In this document: positions 1 to 11,700 of the stretch, in pieces
Position numbering within the stretch: position 1 is the stretch's first letter
Layout of the letters: each line of letters starts with the position of its first letter
Source of the DNA: Anthostomella pinea
Taxonomy: Eukaryota; Ascomycota; Sordariomycetes; Xylariales; Xylariaceae
DNA length: 64,000 nucleotides
Direction: 5' to 3'
Assembly (NCBI GenBank): GCA_963556695.1
Contig: CAUWAG010000004.1
Span: 3,906,001-3,970,000, forward strand
Program-made: the position numbers and the translations under genes
The notes under the pieces: model-generated
Database searches by the model: none
The model's input: only the letters and a program-made list of their open reading frames with translations
Told to the model about the DNA's origin: nothing

Positions 1-1160
1 CTATGCCCTGTCATATCCTTGTCATGTCAGTGCTTCAGTTAGGCAGTTAATAAGACACTCACTTATTCCACATGTCATATCCTTGTCTGTATTTGATCAA
101 CCGACTGGATACGATCGAAACGGGATACAAACGTGAAAGATGTGAGGTGTGTCTGTTTCTCTCTCGGTATAGCCGCCCGTATGCAGTTGGCTTGAGGTCC
201 GTGCTGTGTGCTCTGCTGGAGGCAACCGGTTCCCAACTCAATACCACCATAGATGAACGGTCATGATTCCCACAGACATGTCCTAATACCGCCGGATTAG
301 TAGTTGGGTCGGTGACGACCAGCGAATCCCCGGTCTAGTACGTTCTACTTTTTGGGGTTTCCTCACATTTTTCTTGCCCTCATCTCCTCATTGGCGTTGC
401 TATATGTTAGCCAATTGGAAAGCAGGTCGTATCAGTCCGCCGCTGAAGGTGTGTTGTGTTCTCGCAAACCTATGGAGGCACCTACCAAGCAACTGGCAAC
501 ATGAGCATTTACATATGTTGAGAATATGGCCAGACTGTCAATTTCTCTGCTTCGTGGTTGCGCGTCTCCCAACATCGAGCCATTCCACAAGGAATATGCA
601 AAAGAGGGCGACACGCTCCTCAACCACGAGACTGACAAGGGTCTGTTTGCCTTACACCACCATGTCGTACGATGTATTCCCCAGTCACATTTAAGGCCTC
701 TATGCCCTGAAAGGTGACACCGACTGGTACAGGAGAGAATGAGCCTCGGAGTAGGCAAGCAAAGGAAAAAGGGGCTTGTAGGTGAACCGGTTTGGCCTAT
801 GGTAAAAACAAGGAGGGCGTTGGCGAACTCGATCTCGAATCGGAGCCTGTAGCGGGACATCCAATGTTTCAGTACCCCGCAATCCCCGGCCCCCCTGTTC
901 CCTCGGGAGCACAGTGGACCCGACTTCCAGTGATGTCACGAACCGGGATGCCGCGAGCTCTGGCCATTCAGGAGCTTCGGATTACAGCTCGAACATCCCA
1001 CCTGCACTGAACACTGAAATGTATGACAGCAAGAGACACCATCGTCGGCCTATCGCGACCTACACTTCTGCCCTATCCCGTGCGTGCCTGATTGCGTTTG
1101 TGTCGTCTCCTCTTTCGCACACACACCCTCCCTCACTCACCCAACACCTCGTCCTCTTTC
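1..1160. other. Non-coding left edge and upstream region of the first gene
   Basis: No reading frame here has a recognisable domain or a convincing exon structure; the overlapping short ORFs on both strands look like chance. The last ~100 bases are pyrimidine-rich (CT and CACC runs around 1100-1160), as is usual in front of fungal start codons, and probably belong to the promoter and 5' UTR of the oxidoreductase starting at 1161. Confidence 0.5.
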
Positions 1161-2985
1161 ATGAATCCCGCAAGAGCTCTCGTCCTTCGACCTGCTATAG
1201 CCCGTGCTTTCGTTCAGCCGAAACCCCTCGCTTCCTACACCAGATCATTCGCCGTGTCGGCTACCATTAGAGCCATGTCCGAGTTCAAGCTGAAGGGCCT
1301 CAGTTCGGTGTCGCTGCAGCCCGGCGACAAGCAGGAAGTCGAAGTCGACGGTATCGAGGGCGCCAAGGTGCTGCTTGCCAATGTCGCAGGCAAGATTACA
1401 GCTTTGGGCCCCAACTGCACCCATTATGGAGCTCCGTTAGTCAAGGGCGTGTTGACAAAGTCGGGACGACTGACTTGCCCGTGGCATGGAGGTGTGTCCA
1501 ATTGGCTAGCTCGGTCTTCGATGCGACGTTCCTGATAGACATGAACTGACACTTCCCCCTCAAACAGCATGCTTCAACGGCACGACGGGTGACATCGAGA
1601 ACGCACCAGCGCTAGACTCCCTGGCCACATTCAAGGTCGTCGAGAAGGATGGTGCAGTCTACGTACAGGGCGAGGAAGCAACCATCAAGGCCGGCCGACG
1701 AAAGCCCAACTTCAAATGCAGTACGAACGGCTCATCTCAGACAGACAAGGTTGTCGTGGTTGGTGGCGGCAGCGGAGCCCTCGGCGCCATCGAAGCCTTG
1801 AGAGAAAAGGGATACACCGGACCCATCACCATGATCTCGGACGAAGGCTACCTACCCATCGACCGAACCAAGCTGTCAAAAGCCCTCATGACCGACCCCT
1901 CCAAACTCCAATGGAGAGACGCCAACTGGTTCAAGTCTGGCTCCGTCGAGATTGTGCAGGACAAGGTCGTGGATGTCGACCTCAACAACAAGACCGTTAC
2001 CACGGAAAGCAAGGAGAAATACCAATACAATAAGCTCATTCTTGCTACCGGCGGCTCGCCTCGCAGCCTGCCGCTCCCGGGCTTCAAGGTTCTGGAAAAC
2101 ATCTTCTTGCTCAGAAACATTCATCACGCCAAGAAGATTGTGGATGCCATCGGGGATAAGGGCAAGAAGATCGTCATCATTGGTAGCAGTTTCATCGGAA
2201 TGGAAGTTGCCAATGCCACGGTCGCGGACAACGACGTCACTGTTGTTGGTATGGAAAGTGTCCCGCTGGAGAGAGTGATGGGTAAGGAGGTCGGTGCCGG
2301 CCTACAGAAGGCCCTGGAGGGTAAGGGTATCAAGTTCAAGATGTCGGCAGGCGTGGACGAGGCCGAGCCCTCTGGTTCAGACCCGGCCAAGGTGGGAGCG
2401 GTAGTCCTGAAAGACGGCACCAAGCTGGAGGCCGACCTGGTCATCTTGGGCGTCGGTGTCGCGCCTGCTACTGAGTACCTGAAGGAGAACAAGGTGATTC
2501 GCCTGGAGGAGGACGGGTCTTTAAAGACGGACGAGAACTTCCTGGTGACGGGTCTCAAAGACGTCTATGCTATCGGAGACATCGCTTCATACCCATACCA
2601 CGGCCCAGGCGGCAACGGCAACTACACCAGAATCGAGCACTGGAACGTTGCTCAGAACCAGGGCCGCACCGCTGCGAACCACATCGTCAACCCAGCGTTG
2701 AAGCCCGTCTTCTTCACGCCAGTCTTCTGGTCGGCACTGACGGGACAGCTGCGGTATTGTGGAAACACGATGAACGGATGGGACGATATGGTGCTCCAGG
2801 GGAATGTGGAAGAGGGCAAGTTCGCGGCCTACTACTGCAAGGGCGAGACAGTTGTCGCGATGACCAGCATGGGGTGGGACCCGGCCATGTCCAAGACGGC
2901 CGAGCTGATGAAGATGGGTGCCATGCCGTCCAAGAAGGAACTGAGGGATGGCCTGGACATTCTGGATGTTGCGCTTCCGAATTGA
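1161..2985 (+). CDS. Rieske [2Fe-2S] plus FAD/NAD(P)H-dependent oxidoreductase (AIFM3-like), likely mitochondrial
   Basis: Two exons, 1161-1491 and 1568-2985, with a 76-nt GT/AG intron, give 582 residues. The intron falls inside the Rieske motif and joining restores it: Cys86-x-His88 and Cys106-x-x-His109, the [2Fe-2S] ligands. A second domain from about residue 171 is a pyridine-nucleotide-disulphide oxidoreductase: FAD-binding GSGALG at 178-183, a second dinucleotide motif (VIIGSSFIGME) for NAD(P)H, and the late FAD motif VYAIGDIA. This order (Rieske, then reductase) is that of AIF-like/AIFM3 proteins, which move electrons from NAD(P)H to FAD and an iron-sulphur centre. I chose ATG 1161 because the next ~38 residues are Arg/Ala/Ser-rich without acids, like a mitochondrial presequence. 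An in-frame upstream ATG at 1092 would add 23 residues, and the downstream ATG (Met39) could give a cytosolic form. The electron acceptor is unknown. Confidence 0.93.
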
Positions 2986-4379
2986 CTAGAGGATGGCGAG
3001 CAGGCGGGCGGCGCTGTCATGGCTCACTTGTAACGAGATCACGGTTCACTCTCACTGTTTCTCTCATGGTTGCATCTCACGGGAGTCATCTCACGGTTTT
3101 CCATTCGACAGCCAAGCACTAGCCACTTCAGCTCCTGTGGCCGAAGTATGTGTCGGTGCTTGCTATCCGTGATGTTCTTGCTGATGCATGATCAACATAT
3201 ATTACGGTGATGGATGAACTCAGCCGTAACATCCCTGACCTTGTCTTGGGCACCGGGAACGTCTTCGATACAGGAATAGGTCAGCCGTACTTCTAGAAAG
3301 GTACATATCTATAGTAAAGTAAGTCTAAACTTGTGGTACTGAGTGATCAGATAGATTTGTTTGGCCTGCTATGGGTTTAGAGCAGGTCTATGCCTGTCAG
3401 GAACATGAGACGGGAAGCCCGAGACATGCGGCCTGGTGACACAACAGCAGCCAAATACAGGTGGCTGGAATGGCATTGTATGCAGGTTACCAGCACCGCG
3501 GCCATGACCGTGACCGTGAACAGTGATCTGGTGCGCCTATGGACAAGGGGTATTCACTATGGGATTGTCGTCATGCCGCAGAAATCAGGGGCGTTATCCA
3601 ATCCCAAACCCGGTCGAGGGTCGCGAACTCACCACCCCCCCAACCACCAGTCGATCATCCCTGCACACTCCTAGTGTCTGATAAGCGACAGGAACGCGAA
3701 CGCCCTGTTTTCACATGGCCAAGCCAAGAGTCGAGACCTTAGGACCCGTGGACGTGCATCGGTTCATATGACTGGCCGAGAATCGATCGCCAACTCATAC
3801 ACACGACGTTGACCAACCTCTCCCAATATCGATACCCGTCTACTCTTCCCATGTTTCTGGCGCAACGGGGTATCTCTTGTTTTGACGCTTTGATACAAAC
3901 ATGTCTAATGCCTAAGACATAGTAGTCTGGCGTCTAGCTTTCAGCTTCCACCGAGAACAACAACAGAAAGGAAATGAACCCCACCGGCACCACCGAATCT
4001 TTGCGACTCCACCGCCGGCCGACGCGATAACACCCAGTGATACTTCACCCATCGCTTGTATTTTACTTTCGACAACACCAAGAAAGTGGGAGAGGGGAGA
4101 AGAAGTGTACAGAGGACTTGGACGCACCCCACGTCATCGAGACGTCTCGAACCTCACGACCTCACAACCTCTCAAACCTTCTCTCGCGGCCCGAGCAACG
4201 CCTAATGCCCAGCAACCCCGGGCCATCAGTGATTACGTCAAGTCGACAGCTTCTTTTCCTTTCCCCTCCCGTCTCGCCCTCGTGCGCGAACCACATCCAG
4301 CCAGCATGATCATCGTCCAACCGCCTGACTGCGCCGACGAACCGAACACACCCTCCTTTTCCTCACCACAGTCGCCGAC
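2986..4379. other. Intergenic region
   Basis: No coding potential recognised. The first part should hold the 3' end of the oxidoreductase transcript; the CT/CA-rich stretch from about 4030 to 4379 is probably promoter and 5' leader of the coiled-coil gene. Several short ORFs overlap here in different frames without domain signatures. Confidence 0.45.
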
Positions 4380-6865
4380 ATGGCCGACCCGCACGACGAC
4401 GCCACGGGAGCTCCGGCTGCGACATCCCACGAGACATCTCCCATGACATGCTGCTGCGGTTCCCCTGAGTGTGTGTTCCTGAGACACAACTGTTCCGTGC
4501 TCGATAGTGTCGAGAAGGACGTCCATCAGGCTGCGCGGATGGGACAGGTACGTCTGGTCTCCTTTATTACCACACTATAATGATTATATTACATACCTGC
4601 ATGAGGTCTATCCGTCCGTCTTCACTAAGGTAGTCTGTCTAAAGAGAGGTGCACGTCAAGACGTCAAGAACGAGTCATGTCCAGGCTAGAGAAGTCTGCC
4701 CGCATTTCCTGTCCAACCCCCACCATATTTCATATTTCCCATGCTGTCGAATTTATACTGCCGGGGAACGCACGCTGTCTTGCATGTGTAGCCCGCGTAC
4801 TGCGCAGTCCCACGTCCCTCGGCGATCCAACAGCAGCTGCGCAACATCACATTGACTCCGTCTGTTCGTCATGGGTGTCTCCAAGTCTCTAACCTTCGCG
4901 CTACAGGCTCTGCTGGCTCGACATGAAGCCTACATGGCCGATGCCGAACGCGACCGCAACGAGCTGACGGCTCGCATCGAGCACCTGGAGGTGGACAACA
5001 AGGAGCTGGAGGCCAGGAATGCGAGGTCCATCGAGGAGAACAGGGCCCTGCTGGACCAACTCGAGGCAATGAACACGAGCGTCAACGATTCCGAGGGCCG
5101 CATCAAGTCGTTGGAGGCCACCCTACTCTCCTCACAGCAGACCATTCGCCGGTTGGAGAGAGAGACATTACGAGCTGAGGCGTTGGAGCGACAGCTGATA
5201 GCCCTGGAGCAAGAACAAGCAGACCTGCAGAACACCCTGATCATGTCTCGCGAGGAGGCCCGGTCTGCCATGTGGAGGTGGAAGCAGGCTGAGAGGGGTA
5301 TCAACGACTTGCAAGAACAATTGGAGCGCATGGAGAATGAGGCAAGAGAGGAGAGGGAACACCACGTCGAGATGATGAGTCGCATAGAGAAGCAGCGCGA
5401 GATGGAGAAGGAGCTGAACACGGCAGCCGGACGACTGAAGGGTGCTGCTGCCGCCAAGTCGCTCAAGCAGGGGAACGGAGGAAGCAGTGTCGTTGGCCAC
5501 TTTGTCCGGGATCTGCTTCAGGATAATGCCAACCTTCAACATAGCATGGCCGAGTTGCGCGAGATGCTCATGAACTCCAACGACGAGATCCAAGCTCTGC
5601 GGGAACAGCTAGCCTACCACCAACCCGTGGAAGACGGCGAATCCAGTGCGACGCCGACGTTGAGGGCAGAGCTCGAAACGAAGGAGTCTCCCAGTGATGA
5701 TAGGGAAACGTCACCCAAGTTCTCGCAGGAGCTCCATATTCACCACCACTACCACGTCTCCACGCCGAAGCAGGAGGCCAAGAAACCAAGGAAGAAGCGT
5801 TCGGGACTTACTGCTGGCATTTTTATTCCGCCTGCGACTTCGTTACCATCCACTCCGCCCAACAGGCTGATGCGGCAGCAGCAAGCACCACACTCGCGGA
5901 CCGACTCTCTGCCCTCCAACCGCTGGTCTGTGTACTCGGAACAACCGTCCGAATTCGCAACCTCTTCGGTACCGAGCTCGCCCCAGTCGAATAACAGGCA
6001 TTCGGTATTCGACCCCATCCCAGATTCGTCCCCCGGATCACCTACGACAAGCGTTGATCCCATGTCGCCCACATGGCGCGCGACGCACAGGAAACAACCA
6101 TCCAACATGTCTTCACCGAGCGTTCAGCTACCGGCCAGCTTCTCACTCAACCCTGCCACTCCAAGACACTCTCACGCGATCATCGAAGAGTCCGATGATG
6201 GCGAAGGTCTTCCTGAGCTGGCCGAGACAACAGACGAGTCCACCGGGGATGATGAGGCATCTTCGAGGGGACTTGGAACCCTACATGACGACATATCCAT
6301 TACCCTCACAGATACCGATTCCGATGGAACACCGCCCGTGCGGTTACGACGAGCCATGTCCCACGAATCCATCATGTCACTCTCGGGCGGTCTCGACATT
6401 CACACGCTGAAGTCGAGGCCCAGTCAGCTCACCATAGGCCATCTTGGGTCGGCCACGTCCGTAACGGGCAGTAGTGCCGTCACGGCCAGGCCGATGATGT
6501 CGTGCGACAGTGCCAAGCGGAGCAGTGCCATCCTCCACGACAGCTACGGGTCATCCCCCATAGACAGCCTGCGGTCCGTCTCCAACCCCGCCGCTCAGAA
6601 CGAATCATCGAAACTTGGGAAATGGGTTGGCTGGCGACCTTGGGGTGGTGGGGGCGGAACGGCCGGTGGCGGTGGGACACCTTCCAAGGCCATCAGGGAG
6701 AAAGAGACCCAGAGGCATATGAGCCGTCCTCCCGGTATCAACCAGGCGGGCGCAATACCTGGCTTCTCGGAGTACCTTGCCGCGGCCCAGAAGAAGGGAC
6801 CTCCAGTCAAGACCAGTCCTGATGCCGTCGACCGAGATGCGTTGAGGGAGGGTCTTGGCGAGTGA
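4380..6865 (+). CDS. Coiled-coil protein with Cys-rich N-terminus, function unknown
   Basis: Two exons, 4380-4547 and 4907-6865, separated by a 359-nt intron (GTACGT...CTACAG), encode 708 residues. The start at 4380 is favoured because exon 1 (56 residues) carries a compact cysteine cluster (TCCCGSPEC, then LRHNC) and reads in phase 0 into the acidic/basic heptad-rich region of exon 2; the Met at 4871 in the intron would give a shorter form without that cluster. Residues about 57-300 are a long coiled coil dominated by E, R, L and Q. The C-terminal half is Ser/Pro/Thr-rich and probably disordered, with a Gly-rich run (GWRPWGGGGGTAGGGG) near the end. I do not recognise the family. A scaffold or cytoskeleton-associated role would fit the architecture but is only inference; the Cys cluster could bind metal or be lipid-modified. 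Confidence 0.85.
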
Positions 6866-8722
6866 AACATATGTTGACGCTGGCAATCTCACCAATGCCA
6901 TCAAGAGCTCAACATAATTCCGTATCGACAACCACTGATACTACAAGACACGCTCATTACTGCTCGACTTCGACACCCTTTCACCAAGTCTACTGTACAT
7001 TTACAACACCTACCTGTCCAACCTCGGACACAATGTTTCGCATTTCCAAAGAAACGCGCTTACGCGCAGAGGAGTTCGCCAATCTACATAATTGAGAGAC
7101 CTGAGGGTTTAACTGCAAATACCATGGACAGAACACACCGTCCACACACAGGCACATACGGAGTCCAGGGGAGGAGGAAGCGAGAGGAGGAGGGAAAATG
7201 CGACCAGATGATACCCGCCACTGCTCATCCCAGTAGGCCCCGTCGTTTTATTTTCATTTGTTTATATCGGCCATGCTGCCGCCACTGCATCATTTTGGGC
7301 TCATGGGCGTTCCTCGGTTGGGTACCTAGATATGAAAGCATGTGGTGTTTCACATTGGCGTAAGCAGGGCAAGCACATCCCAGGTTGGGGGCTGGATCAC
7401 TGCATGCAAGATTGATGCATCACGACACAGCTTGCCGTCGTCGTCTTTTATGTTGATTTGTACTGTAAGGGGCATTTGAGCTGCATAAGCGAGCGGCTGG
7501 ACATGACGTATATGTCTTGCATACCAATGAATAATTTCTATTGCTTTGTGTTTTCTTGTGTGTTCTGGGCCGGCGGTGATGATGCATGAAATTGACGACG
7601 GGAAGTTATCGCGTACAGCTGATCGGAGGAGACATAGAAGGAAGTGTTGTTCATTCTAGGATCTATGAAATGGAGCTGGGAAGCTCTCCCTTATATATGG
7701 AGAGCTGGCTAGAGACGAACCCCTGTGCCTAGCCACGTGGATACCACTCACGTGGATACCTCCTTGCGACAGAAGTTGAGTTGCAAGAGGTCGCTAGCTT
7801 TAGCAACCGTACCGGGCTCCTTGGGCATACCCATCTAGGCTGACGAACCTATCTCACCAAGATATACTGATTATGCTTACCCACAACACAAGCCCACCCG
7901 TCCGCTCGCCTGCCCGCCTAAAGACTAGTCCATTTAGAGGAGGCAAGACGCGCGATGGAGGTGACCACATGAGTTCGATGGTTCCGGCACCGGTGCCGGT
8001 TCCGGTGCCAATACCGGTGTCGATGCTCTATATAGACCAGTAAAGATAAAGGGTTACGTGAGTATATATATATATATCGAGTCAAGCAAATCATGAGGTA
8101 CTGTGAGTAAGACAGAGTAGAAACCCACCACGGATGGAGGAAGGGAGTAGTACAACAATGATTGAGGAAGAAACGGGTAAATCCCTCCAAGGTGGTCCAT
8201 GACAATACCGGCGGAAGATAGCAGAAGTAGGTTGCATTTCTCGCCGCCTCTCCATCGTGGTAAGTCAAGTATCGATGACAGTTCTGTTTCTTGATTACAA
8301 TCCCAGCTCTTCGAATTAAGTATGTAAACAATCTAATATGACACATAACAAACAACAGTATGCAGATAGAACGGGCAGCCTCTGTAAACTCCAAGCGGTG
8401 AGCAAGCACCGATATCAGTACAACGCATGCCGACTTCAAAAGGACGCACATGTGTATATACGATGCAATGACCGATGCAAGAAGAAACTCCACCAGATGC
8501 AGTGCCGCCTCAAACAGAGGAGCAAAAGACAACAATATGTATATATCTGCAAGCATCTTCCCTTGCCCAGAGTGCCTTCATTCCAACGCCAGGCAATGCG
8601 AGGTTTGCTGGCAGCTATAAATTTACAAAAGGGAAGACGGGATAACCAATTAGTCACTGTTCATTGTTAGTCACTGATGCTCTTTCAACGTGCTATGGTA
8701 CTAGCAAGACGGGAATAACTCA
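6866..8722. other. Intergenic region between convergent genes
   Basis: 1.86 kb between two genes pointing toward each other, so it should contain both 3' UTRs and terminators. A minus-strand ORF of 212 residues (7918-8556) has no recognisable domain. Short sequence repeats include a duplicated CACGTGGATACC at 7734-7761 and a GGTGCCGGTTCC-type low-complexity run around 7978-8025. Nothing else recognised. Confidence 0.45.
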
Positions 8723-11700
8723 CTAAATTTCCTTCGGCGCCAACATGTCGGCCTGATAGAGCCAATGGTTGTCCTTTTCCTCGGCCTCTAGCCAGTCGTA
8801 AGGGAACTGGACGAGGTGGCCTTGAATCGCGCCGCAGACCTCCTCCGCCTGATCGCGGCTCAGCACCTCGTCCGAGACGACAGGCCCGCCGCGTCGACTG
8901 CCTTTAGTAGTTGCACGTCGGCGACGTTTAGTCGAGTTGTGGTTGTATGGGTTGCTTGTACTATTCGATCCCGGTGCTGACTTTTCACTATTCGAAAAGG
9001 TTGCCCTCCGATCCTGGTTCTTCTCGCTGTCGGGATCTAGGTGGGTGCTGGCTACTTGACTGTCAAATGCTGGGAATGGTGTGTCTCCGGTCGGCTGAAC
9101 TGGCGAAGGCTCCTCGACAGAGTGATTAGTAGTGACCTTTTCTGTTTCCAAGCTGAGATCAGCCTTTTCTGTCTCTTTGCGTGCGTTAGACTCGGGAACC
9201 GGGGTCTTCTTATTCAAGCCTTCGGCATCGTCGTTCGACACGACAACTTTCGGGGTGCTCTCGCTTTGCCCAGCTTGAATCTTCTCAGACACAACGGGCG
9301 CCCCTGGCGTAACAGCTGGTACAGCGACGCCCATTGCTGCGCCGCCGATGTGATTCATGTGTGATTCTGCCACCGTATCCTCGTTCTTGGAGCCCGCCAT
9401 ACTCTTGGAGAACTTTGTGGCATACGCCTCGAAGTCCTGGTAGTCTTTCCAGGTAATAACCTCGCTATCGGGCATGCATCGGAAGACACGACGGTATAGC
9501 TTCGTGTTGTTCGATGCCACTCGTGTCCATATGTCGTCCCAGAAAGCCGGATTGACTGGGTCAAGCATGCAGTCTTTGTCAATACTTGCAGGCAGGATGT
9601 CTGCGAGCAAAGGGTTCGTAGGCTCATTCGTGGGTCGCCCAGACGCGTCAAAGCGTACTGGGGGTCCTCCAATATCCGTGTCATCAAGCACTGGCAGGGT
9701 CGGTAGCTGCGCGGCGCGGGGCATCTCGGCTGTGCCAGAGTGGTGTGCTGGAGGAAGTTTGTCGTTGCCTTTGCCAGTATCTCGATCCAGTGACGTCTTC
9801 GAAGACACTCCTGGCAACGACCCATTGGACTTGCTGGGATGATGCTTTGCGATTTTAGAATTCCGATTTAAAAGCACCTCATGGCCGTTGATGACGGCCG
9901 TATCGCTCCCGAGATCGATGCCCTCTGCTTGCGCTTGTTTCCAGTTATCCAGACCAAAGCCCTCCACGTCCTTATCGTGTACGCTATTGCCGACAATTCC
10001 AGGGTCGAGTTCTGGAGATTTGCGTTTGGAGGAAGTAGGCGAATGAGAGGAGGATGAGGACGAAGTGAAGCCATGGTCTTCTTCAGCAGTCGTGTCGTGG
10101 TTGAAACTTCTTACGCCGCGAACCTTTGGTCGCCCAAGATATGTACTTGGTCCTGCTTGCGACGAACTTTCTGCAACAGGGCCTTCGTCCTCTTCATCGT
10201 AGATGTGACTCATATCGGCTTCATATTGCGCGTCAGCTTGTCTTTCCTGTTCAGTGAGCTCATCGACATCCAAGCCCAGATGTTCTCTCATGAGTCTCAT
10301 CCGAAGGGTATGCGCGAACCGGCCAACCCGGTAGGGTTCGCCAGCCATCGTAGACCACATCATGTCAGTATCACGAACGATGCAGGCCGTCTCCGAGTCT
10401 CGGTTGCCCAACATAGAGCGCTCATTGATGTTCGCCGAACCGATCAGGGCAACTCGGTCGTCCGCGATGATGGTCTTGGCGTGGATGTAGAGCTGCTCCG
10501 TCACGATTTGGTTGTTTGTACCAATGCGTCCCCAGTTTCTAAGGCTGAAGAATGAGATGTAGGCTTCGGGATCGATACCCGCCGCCTCTAGCCTACCAAA
10601 AATCGAGTTCGGGCCCCTGCATATACTTCGGTACTGGAATTGCATGATCAGGCGCACGCTGCTTCCCTCGGCCTGATCCACGGTGTTTTGAAAGCCGGGC
10701 ATCAGGGGAATCAGGATGCAACACCGCCACTCCTCGTCATGCTCGTGGGCTCGGAGGATACGCTCGACGAGCGCGTCTCCGATACGATTCACGACCTTTG
10801 TGTTCATAGTCTCCGTGCTCGTGATGAAGAACTGGTTCTCCATGTAGACAAAATGCTCCGACTCCTCGATGATCTTGATATAAGCCGTTTGAATGCTATG
10901 CTCTCTGACATCCTTGGGAAATCCCAAGGACCAGTCACCGGCCGAGCGTAGCATCTGCACTTCGCATGTTCCAGATAAACCCAGACCTTTGATATCCGCC
11001 GGATTGGCATCAGGGGGAGGCAGCAGGAACGGTGTCGGTCGGGTTGGCTTGCGCTCGCGGCGTAGATAATTCCACCGCTGTACAAAATGACGAGTAAGGT
11101 CCCTTGCAGGTTGGCCAACAACCTGCATGGCGATGTCGTGCCAAGGCATCCTGGGGGTCTTACTCCTATCGTACATCTCCTCATACGGCTCGTTGAGCTT
11201 GAAGAAGTCGAGTACACGAGGGTTCGAATAGTCCTTGCCAGGGAAGAGTTGACAGTGCTCGGCATCTCTAGGGCTATCGCGGTCTGGTTCCATACCAGTT
11301 GGTCGATCGTCCGTGATCGGGTGCTGCGGGTTGTCCCAGCGACCAAAGCAGAGGTCGACTCCTCCTAGGAAAGCCACGTCATGGTCCACGATGCATACTT
11401 TCTCGTGGTGGGCGTAGAAGAATTGGTTCTTCTTCAACTGGTTGGGTGACCTCAGCACCATGATGTTGTCGTGTAGGTTGAGAAGGGAGAATTTGGTATA
11501 CTCCGAGTCTATCGGGATCGCTTGCTCGACGTTGCGGTACACGATGACGAATACCTTCACCCCTTCTCTGGCCTTCCTCTGCAGCAGCCGGTCGAGACGC
11601 CATTTCTGGCTGATGCAGGCAGGTCGGCGCATATACAGTTCCGGGCTCAACCACCAATCATGGATATAAATGACGTCTTGGGCCATACTAATAGCGCGTG

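Noticed and set aside
7918..8556. 212-codon minus-strand ORF with hydrophobic stretches.
   Set aside because: Composition is irregular, with runs such as RYIYIYSR and RHRYWHRNRHRCR coming from simple repeats (TATATA, GGTGCCGGT); no intron or homology signal.
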